From Solimonas sp966252075 (lineage in GTDB: Bacteria > Pseudomonadota > Gammaproteobacteria > Nevskiales > Nevskiaceae): a stretch of DNA of 15,138 nucleotides. Below are positions 1-6,029 of this stretch, in pieces. Where the stretch lies: contig CBINNP010000062.1 of the NCBI GenBank assembly GCA_966252075.1, positions 1 to 15,138 of the forward strand, given 5' to 3'. The position numbers were made by a program, and so were the translations under genes. The notes below the pieces were generated by a model that was given only the letters and a program-made list of their open reading frames with translations, did no database searches and was not told the DNA's origin. Every line of letters begins with the position of its first letter. Position 1 is the stretch's first letter.

Positions 1-1
1 C

Positions 2-946
2 CTGTCGCAGCCGCACATCCAGCCGGGCGAGACCTACGCCTACGAGTTCACGCTGCGCCAGCACGGCACGCATCTGTACCACCCGCATGCCGACGAGATG
101 ACGCAGATGGCGCTGGGCATGATGGGCTTCTTCATCATCCACCCGAAGGACGGCGAGCCGCAGACCATCGACCGCGACTACGCGATCTTGCTGCACAACT
201 GGGCGCTGCATCCGGGCACCGCGCGGCCGGACCCGTCGATCATGAGCGACTTCGACCTGTGGACCTTCAACAGCAAGGTCTATCCGGCCACCGCGCCGCT
301 GGTCGCGGCGAGCGGCGAGCGCGTGCGCATTCGCGTCGGCAACCTGTCGATGTGGAACCACCCGTTCCACCTGCACGGCCACCAGTTTCTCGTCACCGGT
401 TCCGACGGCGGCCGCTGGCCGCGCACACAGTGGCGCTCCGAGGTCACCGAGATCGTCGGCGTCGGCCAGACACGCGACATCGAGCTGGTCGGCGTGCCCG
501 GCGACTGGGCGGTGCATTGCCACATGGCGCACCACACCATGAACGCGATGGGTCACGGCGTGCCCAACAACATCGGCGTCGATCAGCGCGGGGTCGCAAG
601 CCAGGTGCGCAAGCTGCTGCCCGGCTACATGCCGATGGGCTACAACGGCATGGCCGAGCACGAGGAGCACGTGGCGATGGGCCATATGCCCGGCCCGCCG
701 AACACACTGCCGATGATGATGGGCAATGGACCGAAAGGCCCGGTCGGCATGGGCGGCATGTTCACCGTGCTGAAGATCCGCGACGGCCTGGCGCGCGGCG
801 AATATCGCGATCCGGGCTGGTACCGCGACAAGCCGGGCGAGAGCGCGCGGCGGGTGTCGGACGATCCGGCGTTCGGCAAGCCGGTGCGTCGCGCGGCGGC
901 GCTGTCGCCCGCACCTTCCTCCCCGGCGAATGGGCATTCACACTGA
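2..946 (+). CDS. Multicopper oxidase, copper-resistance type (5' end missing)
   Basis: Probably oxidises Cu(I) or similar substrates in the periplasm, reducing O2 to water. The reading frame is open from base 2, so the N-terminus, including any Tat signal and the first copper-ligand pair, lies outside the window. Visible copper motifs are HPH (80-88), HPFHLHGH (359-382) and a HCH...H...M block (515-550) whose spacing gives the type 1 Cys, His and axial Met plus type 2/3 His ligands. Only about 90 residues separate the first and second motifs, so the protein looks like a two-cupredoxin-domain oxidase and not a three-domain CueO. After the last copper block comes a Met/His-rich stretch (about 620-760), then a conserved-looking tail with a histidine C-terminus. 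Similar Met-rich regions bind extra Cu(I). The neighbouring copper ATPase operon supports a copper role. The family call is firm; the substrate is inferred. Confidence 0.9.
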   Translation: MSQPHIQPGETYAYEFTLRQHGTHLYHPHADEMTQMALGMMGFFIIHPKDGEPQTIDRDYAILLHNWALHPGTARPDPSIMSDFDLWTFNSKVYPATAPLVAASGERVRIRVGNLSMWNHPFHLHGHQFLVTGSDGGRWPRTQWRSEVTEIVGVGQTRDIELVGVPGDWAVHCHMAHHTMNAMGHGVPNNIGVDQRGVASQVRKLLPGYMPMGYNGMAEHEEHVAMGHMPGPPNTLPMMMGNGPKGPVGMGGMFTVLKIRDGLARGEYRDPGWYRDKPGESARRVSDDPAFGKPVRRAAALSPAPSSPANGHSH

Positions 947-1025
947 TGTGAATGTCTATTTGCCGGGATTCGCTGCACTCCTTCCTCCCGAGCTTGGCGG
1001 TATCCACCATTCAACGATCTACGCA

Positions 1026-1039
1026 GCGGGATTTCCCGC
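1026..1039 (+). terminator. Possible hairpin after the multicopper oxidase
   Basis: GCGGG and CCCGC flank a four-base loop 80 bases past the oxidase stop codon. There is no following T-run, so it is not a canonical intrinsic terminator. It may simply be a stable hairpin between the oxidase and the toxin-antitoxin promoter. The remaining bases from 947 to 1090 show no gene. Confidence 0.25.
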
Positions 1040-1090
1040 CGCTTGCCGCTAAAACAGCCCGTAGTGGGTAAAGCGAGAGTACTACCAAAA

Positions 1091-1140
1091 TTGTTTCTCA
1101 TAGTTGACATTTTTTTATTATTGAAAATAATGAGAAACAA
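1091..1140 (+). promoter_or_regulatory. Toxin-antitoxin promoter inside nested palindromes (putative autoregulatory operator)
   Basis: A perfect 11-bp inverted repeat, TTGTTTCTCAT (1091-1101) and ATGAGAAACAA (1130-1140), encloses a strong sigma70-like promoter: TTGACA (1104-1109), 16 bases, AATAAT (1126-1131). Inside it is a second perfect repeat, ATTATT-GAA-AATAAT (1117-1131), which covers the -10 element. The right arm of the outer repeat ends exactly one base before the ATG at 1141. Transcription would start near 1138, leaving a leader of only about three bases. The HTH protein encoded just downstream is the obvious candidate to bind here and repress its own operon, as in many toxin-antitoxin modules. 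The repeats and hexamers are read directly; the binding protein is inferred. Confidence 0.75.
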
Positions 1141-1653
1141 ATGCCATCTCCCACGCCCACCATTGCAGAACAAACGGCGGCCCGGCTACAAGCCTTGGGC
1201 GAGCAGTTGCGCGCGCGACGCAAGGCACTGCGACTGAGCGCCGCGGTGACGGCGGAAGCGGCCGGCCTGTCTCGCGTCACCCTGCATCGCATCGAAAAAG
1301 GTGAGCCTTCGGTCACCATCGGGGCATGGTGCAACGTCATGGCGGCACTGGGCATGACGCCGACATTGTCAAGCCCGGCGGATGAAGCAGCCACACGCGC
1401 ACAGCAAGCGCCCAGCCCAAGGGGCTGGATTCCGGCCCGCGTGGTGCTTGCCGACTACCCGCAACTGCGAGCGCTGGCGTGGCAGGTGCACGGCACCGAC
1501 ACGCTGAGCCCCGCCGAGGCGCTGGATATCTACGAACGCAATACGCGCCACCTGGATCTGCAAGCCATGCCAGCCCACGAACAGACCCTGCTGCAGGCCT
1601 TGCGCCAAGCGTTCCCGAACGGCGCTGCAGACAACAACGGCAAGCATGTTTGA
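1141..1653 (+). CDS. XRE-family HTH protein, probable antitoxin and autorepressor
   Basis: 170 residues. The N-terminal half (about 15-72) is a lambda-repressor-like helix-turn-helix; the recognition region reads SRVTLHRIEKG (44-54). The C-terminal half (about 94-160) looks like a separate helical domain of unrecognised family. That domain could be the part that contacts and neutralises the partner. The gene overlaps the downstream nucleotidyltransferase by eight bases, a coupling typical of antitoxin-toxin pairs with the antitoxin first. It lies directly behind a palindromic promoter it probably represses. The start at 1141 has no clear Shine-Dalgarno sequence and almost no leader, consistent with leaderless initiation. 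Codon third positions are visibly less GC-biased than in the copper genes, suggesting horizontal acquisition. The partner differs from the classical AbiEi antitoxin, so its mode of neutralisation cannot be read from sequence. Confidence 0.8.
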   Translation: MPSPTPTIAEQTAARLQALGEQLRARRKALRLSAAVTAEAAGLSRVTLHRIEKGEPSVTIGAWCNVMAALGMTPTLSSPADEAATRAQQAPSPRGWIPARVVLADYPQLRALAWQVHGTDTLSPAEALDIYERNTRHLDLQAMPAHEQTLLQALRQAFPNGAADNNGKHV

Positions 1654-2356
1654 AAGACCGCACCACCAGCGCATTGCCCATGTGCTGGCATCCCTGAACG
1701 GAGCCCTGCTGCGTCAGCATGGCTGCCTGTTCGGCGGAGGCACCTGCATAGCACTGCGCTATGGTGAATACCGTGAGTCCGTGGACATCGACTTTCTGGT
1801 GTCGGACCTTGCGGGCTACCGTGAGCTGAGGCACTTGCTCACAGGCCCCCACGGGCTGGCCGCCATCACCCATGCACAGGCCCAGCCCTTGGTCACTTTG
1901 AAAGAAATCCGGGCGGACCAGTACGGCATCCGCACACAGGTGCAAATGGATGGAGCGGCGATCAAGTTCGAGATCATGCGGGAGGCACGCATTGCGCTGG
2001 AACTCCCTATCGCACAGGACGCGATTTGCGGGGTCAGCACGCTGACGCGGCTGGACCTCGCCACATCCAGACTACTGGCTAACTTCGACCGCCAAGCCGA
2101 TGACGGCGCGTTCGGCCGCGACGTCATCGATCTGGCGATGATGGACCTGCCTTTACGCACATTGCGCTCGGCAACAGCCAAGGCAGAACAGGCCTACGGC
2201 CTTTCGGTGGCCCGCGATCTGGGCCAGGCCATTGACAGACTGCAGAACCGTGCCGGATGGATGGAACGCTGCATGGAAGCGATGGCCATGCAGTTACCCA
2301 AGGCCGTACTGTGGAAAAAAGTACGGGCGCTGCGGCGTGTCCTGCCTGCGGCGTAG
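1646..2356 (+). CDS. AbiEii/AbiGii-type nucleotidyltransferase, probable toxin
   Basis: 236 residues. The nucleotidyltransferase core is clear: GGGT (30-33) followed by RESVDIDF (43-50), giving the G-S/T...DxD signature with catalytic candidates D47 and D49. A third acidic residue is probably E109 in IKFEIMRE. The later AbiEii-like segment, ending in RDVIDL (158-163), is present, but the usual lysine before it appears to be arginine (R142). AbiEii-family enzymes transfer nucleotides to RNA or protein targets, halt growth and can abort phage infection. The ATG at 1646 overlaps the end of the HTH gene by eight bases in another frame, so translation is likely coupled. All visible catalytic residues are intact, so the toxin should be active unless neutralised. 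The role in phage defence versus plasmid or island maintenance is not decidable here. Confidence 0.85.
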   Translation: MFERPHHQRIAHVLASLNGALLRQHGCLFGGGTCIALRYGEYRESVDIDFLVSDLAGYRELRHLLTGPHGLAAITHAQAQPLVTLKEIRADQYGIRTQVQMDGAAIKFEIMREARIALELPIAQDAICGVSTLTRLDLATSRLLANFDRQADDGAFGRDVIDLAMMDLPLRTLRSATAKAEQAYGLSVARDLGQAIDRLQNRAGWMERCMEAMAMQLPKAVLWKKVRALRRVLPAA

Positions 2357-2412
2357 GTCATGGGTCCGCACCCGGAAGGCTTGGTAATTGCCCCGACTAC
2401 GCCACTGCAATC

Positions 2413-2454
2413 CCACCGCACTCAAGGCGGTGGTGTGCGCCGGCGCATGCCGGC
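2413..2454 (+). terminator. Two tandem hairpins after the toxin gene (weak terminator candidates)
   Basis: CCACCGC (2413-2419) pairs with GCGGTGG (2427-2433) around a seven-base loop. Immediately after, GCCGGC (2439-2444) pairs with GCCGGC (2449-2454) around GCAT. Neither has a T-run, so a Rho-independent terminator in the strict sense is not shown. Their position between the toxin stop and the next promoter fits transcriptional insulation. Confidence 0.35.
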
Positions 2455-2496
2455 TTGATCGCGATCAATGAGGCGGCCGGGCGGGCTCCCTAGAGT
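2455..2496 (+). promoter_or_regulatory. Class II FNR/Anr-dependent promoter
   Basis: TTGATCGCGATCAA (2455-2468) is a perfect palindrome and matches the FNR/Anr consensus TTGAT-N4-ATCAA at every specified base. A -10-like element TAGAGT lies at 2491-2496. If transcription starts at 2503, the box is centred at -41.5, the standard position for FNR-type activators that overlap the -35 region. No independent -35 hexamer is seen, as expected for an activator-dependent promoter. The target is the exported protein gene starting at 2553. This predicts induction at low oxygen. Confidence 0.85.
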
Positions 2497-2552
2497 GGGG
2501 CTGCGGATGCGAGCGATGCAGCGTCTGCTTTCGACTGAAAAGGACTTCGCCC

Positions 2553-3044
2553 ATGACCCAGCAGCACTCACGCGCCACCCGATCCACCCTCGCGCTCGGC
2601 CTTGCCGGCCTGGCCTTCTGCGCCGCCACCGCCGCTGCGCCGGCGGCACTGCCGCCGTCGCACGAGCAGAACGGCATCTGGTACCTCAGCGGCGGTTACG
2701 GCTGCCATGAAGCGGCGGCGATCCGCAGCGTCGCAGCGAGCTACCCGCTGGCGCTGAGCTTCTATGCGCAGGGCGCACAGCGGCGGCTCTACCTGGCGCG
2801 GGTGCAGGTGACGATCCGCGGCACCGACGGCGCGACGGTGTTCGCCACCGAGGCGGAAGGCCCCTTGCTGCTGGTCCGCCTGCCGGCCGGCCGCTATCAC
2901 CTCGATGCCGAGTACAAGGGCGATCGCCGCACGATGGACCTGCAGATCGTTGCCGGCCAGCATCGCGCGCTCGCCATCGCCCTGCGCGACGACGACGCCG
3001 ACCTGACCCAGCCGAGCGCGCACGAGCGCGAGGTCTGTGCCTGA
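2553..3044 (+). CDS. Small exported protein of the carboxypeptidase regulatory-like type
   Basis: 163 residues. A signal peptide is visible: a basic N-terminus, then a hydrophobic, alanine-rich stretch with likely cleavage around residues 28-32, so the product is periplasmic or beyond. The mature part has a segment like YLSGGYGCHEAAAI (44-57). A beta-rich domain follows with alternating V/T strands and LPAGRYHLDAEYKG (about 110-123), a pattern typical of the carboxypeptidase regulatory-like (CarboxypepD_reg/TIG-like) fold. No catalytic residues are apparent, so a binding or structural role is more likely than enzymatic activity. AAGGA at 2540-2544 supports the ATG at 2553. A perfect FNR/Anr box upstream indicates low-oxygen induction. 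The copper operon that follows has its own promoter. The exact function is not known to me; the family assignment is moderately sure. Confidence 0.75.
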   Translation: MTQQHSRATRSTLALGLAGLAFCAATAAAPAALPPSHEQNGIWYLSGGYGCHEAAAIRSVAASYPLALSFYAQGAQRRLYLARVQVTIRGTDGATVFATEAEGPLLLVRLPAGRYHLDAEYKGDRRTMDLQIVAGQHRALAIALRDDDADLTQPSAHEREVCA

Positions 3045-3075
3045 GACGCGCGGCGGGTTCGGGCACAGCGCGGGC

Positions 3076-3107
3076 TTGACTCTGGACTAGACACCAGGGT
3101 TTACGAT
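3076..3107 (+). promoter_or_regulatory. MerR-type promoter/operator for the copper operon
   Basis: TTGACT (3076-3081) and TACGAT (3102-3107) are separated by 20 bases, the over-long spacer characteristic of promoters that MerR-family activators untwist. Within the spacer region lies the dyad ACTCTGG (3079-3085), eight bases, CCAGGGT (3094-3100), with one mismatch between arms. The dyad starts inside the -35 element and ends just before the -10, as in CueR, ZntR and PbrR sites. It lies upstream of the regulator itself, so the regulator and ATPase are co-transcribed and self-activated by metal. Confidence 0.85.
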
Positions 3108-3140
3108 GCCGAGCATCCGCCTTGCTACCAGGAGCTCGCC

Positions 3141-3587
3141 ATGTCTCTCCAGACCACGTCGCACACCATCGTTTCCGGAACCGGCCGCTCCTTGACGATC
3201 GGCCGGCTCGCCACAGAGGCCGGCGTCGGCATCGACACCGTGCGCTACTACGAACGCGCCGGCCTGCTGCCGCCACCGCCGCGGCGTGCCTCGGGCTACC
3301 GCGAGTACCCGGCCGACGCGGTGGCGCGGCTGCGCTTCATCCGTCGCGCCAAGGAGCTGGGCTTCACTTTGGTGGAGATCGGCGAGCTGCTGCAACTCAG
3401 CGGCCGCGGCGGCGTCGCCGAGATCCGCGCGGCGGCGCGCCACAAGCTGGACGTCGTCGAGCACAAGCTGGCCGAACTGCAGCGTGTCCGCGACGCACTG
3501 CACACGCTGACCGAGGCCTGCCCGGGTCATGGACCGGCGCAGCACTGCCCGATCCTGCGCGCGCTGTCGGATGAGGTGACGCCATGA
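3141..3587 (+). CDS. MerR-family metal-responsive regulator, probably copper-sensing (CueR-like)
   Basis: 148 residues. It has the MerR winged HTH (about 18-87, with RYYERAGLL and SGYREY), a long dimerisation helix (about 97-125) and a metal loop ACPGHGPAQHC with C127, H130 and C136. By hand alignment to CueR, the residue at the position of CueR Ser77 is V92. Sensors of divalent metals (ZntR, PbrR, MerR) have cysteine there, so its absence argues for a monovalent ion such as Cu(I). However, the two loop cysteines are spaced as in ZntR/PbrR (eight residues between) and not as in CueR (seven). AGGAG at 3130-3134 supports the start. The stop codon overlaps the ATPase start (ATGA), so the two are translationally coupled, and copper is the most economical ligand. 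The N-terminus has about 15 residues before the HTH, longer than CueR. Confidence 0.88.
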   Translation: MSLQTTSHTIVSGTGRSLTIGRLATEAGVGIDTVRYYERAGLLPPPPRRASGYREYPADAVARLRFIRRAKELGFTLVEIGELLQLSGRGGVAEIRAAARHKLDVVEHKLAELQRVRDALHTLTEACPGHGPAQHCPILRALSDEVTP

Positions 3588-5986
3588 GCGATTGCTGCCA
3601 GAAGCATTCGGCACCACCGTCGCAGGCACCGGCCCGCGATCCGGTCTGCGGCATGCAGGTCGATCCGGCCAGAACCGCGCACCGCGCCGAGCACGACGGA
3701 CAGACCTATTTCTTCTGCAGTGCGGGCTGCCGCGAAAAATTCCTCGCCGCGCCGCAGCCCTACCTCACCCTCGACGCCGCCGATGCGGCGCCGTCCTGCC
3801 ACGCGCACGGCGCGGACCCGCACCACCACGCGCACGCGCCGAGCACGGACAATGCACCGCCCGGCAGCATCTGGACCTGCCCGATGCACCCGGAGATCCG
3901 CCAGGACCACCCGGGCGCCTGCCCCAAATGCGGCATGGCGCTGGAACCGGAAATGCCGAGCCTCGACGCCGACGACGGCGGCGAACTGCGCGAGATGACA
4001 CGGCGCCTGTGGATCGGCAGCGCGCTGTCGCTGCCGCTGCTATGGCTGACGATGGGCGAGATGCTGCCCGGCGCCCTGAATCCGATGCGCTGGATCGGCC
4101 ACGAAATCAATGCCTGGCTGCAGCTGCTGCTGGCCAGCCCGGTGGCGCTATGGCTGGCGGCGCCTTTCTGGCAACGCGCGCTCGCCTCGATCACGCAGCG
4201 CAGCCTCAACATGTTCACGCTGATCGCGCTCGGCGTCGGCGCCGCGTACGGCTTCAGCCTCGTCGCGCTGCTGCTGCCGTCGCTGCTGCCGGCGAACGCA
4301 GAGGCCGGCCATGCAGGCATGCCGCTGCTGTATTTCGAAGCCGCCGCAGTGATCGTCACACTGGTGCTGGCCGGCCAGGTGCTGGAACTGCGCGCACGCT
4401 CGGCCACCTCCGGCGCGATCCGCGCACTGCTGGCGCTGGCGCCGCCGATCGCGCACCGCGTCGACGCCGACGGCCACGAAGCCGATGTCGCGCTCGAAGC
4501 GGTGCAGGTCGGCGAGCGTTTGCGCGTGCGCCCCGGCGAGAAGATTCCGGTCGACGGCGTCGTGCTCGAAGGCAGCAGCCACGTCGATGAGGCGATGCTC
4601 AGCGGCGAACCGCTTGCGCAGCACAAGAAGCCGCGCGATGCGGTCAGCGGCGGCACCGTCAACGGTAGCGGCAGCCTGCTGATCGAGGCGCGCCGCGTCG
4701 GCAACGACACCTTGCTGGCGCAGATCGTCCGGCAGGTCGCGCAGGCGCAGCGCTCACGGGCGCCGGTGCAGCGGCTTGCCGATCGGGTGTCCGCGGTGTT
4801 TGTACCGGCCGTGATCGTCATCGCCGCGCTGGCCTTCATCGGCTGGTGGATCTGGGGCCCGTCGCTGGCCGATGCGCTGGTCGCCGCTGTCTCGGTGCTG
4901 ATCATCGCCTGCCCCTGCGCGCTCGGGCTGGCAACGCCGATGGCGATCATGGTCGGCGTCGGCCGCGGCGCGCAGACCGGCGTGCTGATCCGCGACGCGG
5001 CCGCACTCGAATCGCTGCAGAACATCGACACCGTCGTCGTCGACAAGACCGGCACGCTGACCGAAGGCCGGCCGAGCCTGCGCGGCGTGCGTGCGCAGGA
5101 CGGTTTCGACGAGGACGGCCTGCTGCGGCTGGCTGCATCGGCCGAGGCCAGCAGCGAGCATCCGCTGGCGCGCGCGATCGTCGCCGCAGCGAAGGCGCGT
5201 GGCCTGGTCCTCGGCGCCAGCCGCGACTTCGGCTCCGATCCGGGCTTAGGCGCCTGGGCCGCGATCGGCGGCCGGCAGGTACGGGTCGGCAATCGCCAGC
5301 TGCTCGAACGGCATGGCATCGACAGCAGCGTCCTGCAGGCGCAGGCCGAACAGATCCGTGCGCAGGCGCAGACCGCGGTGTTGGTCGCGGTCGATGCGCA
5401 GGCCGCCGGCGTGCTGGCGATCGCCGACGCGATCCGGCCGACCACGCCGGCGGCGATCGCCGCGCTGCATGCCCAGGGCCTGCGCGTGATCATGCTCAGC
5501 GGCGATGGCCGCGCCACCGCCGAGGCAGTCGGCCGCGAACTGGGCATCGACGAGGTGATCGCCGAGGTGCTGCCAGCCGACAAGGCGGCGATGGTGCAGA
5601 AACTGCAGCGCGAGGGCCGCCGCGTGGCGATGGTCGGCGACGGCGTCAACGACGCGCCGGCGCTGGCCGCCGCCGACGTCGGCGTGGCGATGGGCACCGG
5701 CACCGACATCGCCATGCAGTCGGCCGGCGTGACGCTGTTGCGCGGCGACCTGCAGAACCTGGTGCGCGCACTCGCGCTGTCGCGGGCGACGATGCGCAAC
5801 ATCCGTCAGAATCTGTGGCTGGCGTTCGGCTACAACGCGCTCGGCGTACCGCTCGCCGCCGGCCTGCTGTATCCGTTCACCGGCTGGCTGCTGTCGCCGA
5901 TGATCGCCAGCGCCGCGATGAGCTTGTCGTCGGTGTCGGTGATCGCCAACGCCCTGCGCTTGCGTCGCGCGCGGCTGGAACCCTGA
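3584..5986 (+). CDS. copA: Copper-exporting P1B-type ATPase with YHS and heavy-metal-binding N-terminal domains
   Basis: 800 residues. It pumps Cu(I) across the inner membrane using ATP. N-terminal order: a YHS domain (DPVCGM at 19-24 to about 62, with Cys pair), a His-rich linker (72-84) and a heavy-metal-binding domain WTCPMHPEI...CPKCGM (97-118). There is no GMxCxxC HMA domain. The core has an actuator-loop SGEP (340-343), the CPC transmembrane metal site (443-445), the phosphorylation motif DKTGT (D487), HP (526-527) and GDGVNDAP (685-692). Downstream, YN (750-751) and M779...S783 match the residues that define Cu(I)-selective P1B-1 pumps. About eight membrane spans are expected. The start overlaps the regulator's stop as ATGA. 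The YHS and metal-binding modules may receive metal from a chaperone. All catalytic motifs are intact. Silver would probably also be carried, by family analogy. Confidence 0.95.
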   Translation: MSDCCQKHSAPPSQAPARDPVCGMQVDPARTAHRAEHDGQTYFFCSAGCREKFLAAPQPYLTLDAADAAPSCHAHGADPHHHAHAPSTDNAPPGSIWTCPMHPEIRQDHPGACPKCGMALEPEMPSLDADDGGELREMTRRLWIGSALSLPLLWLTMGEMLPGALNPMRWIGHEINAWLQLLLASPVALWLAAPFWQRALASITQRSLNMFTLIALGVGAAYGFSLVALLLPSLLPANAEAGHAGMPLLYFEAAAVIVTLVLAGQVLELRARSATSGAIRALLALAPPIAHRVDADGHEADVALEAVQVGERLRVRPGEKIPVDGVVLEGSSHVDEAMLSGEPLAQHKKPRDAVSGGTVNGSGSLLIEARRVGNDTLLAQIVRQVAQAQRSRAPVQRLADRVSAVFVPAVIVIAALAFIGWWIWGPSLADALVAAVSVLIIACPCALGLATPMAIMVGVGRGAQTGVLIRDAAALESLQNIDTVVVDKTGTLTEGRPSLRGVRAQDGFDEDGLLRLAASAEASSEHPLARAIVAAAKARGLVLGASRDFGSDPGLGAWAAIGGRQVRVGNRQLLERHGIDSSVLQAQAEQIRAQAQTAVLVAVDAQAAGVLAIADAIRPTTPAAIAALHAQGLRVIMLSGDGRATAEAVGRELGIDEVIAEVLPADKAAMVQKLQREGRRVAMVGDGVNDAPALAAADVGVAMGTGTDIAMQSAGVTLLRGDLQNLVRALALSRATMRNIRQNLWLAFGYNALGVPLAAGLLYPFTGWLLSPMIASAAMSLSSVSVIANALRLRRARLEP

Positions 5987-6029
5987 GCGCCGCTTGCGCG
6001 ATGATGCGCGGCTCCTTGCCGGTTCCACC

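Noticed and set aside
3760..5802. Very long open frame (680 codons) on the minus strand across the copper ATPase
   Set aside because: It is antisense to an ATPase with all catalytic motifs. The predicted protein is Ser/Arg/Thr-rich with no motif, the usual artefact of strongly GC-biased third codon positions.
5994..6029. TTG start for the beta-helix protein
   Set aside because: The ATG at 6030 begins a well-formed signal peptide. The extra 12 residues would be charged and precede it without purpose.
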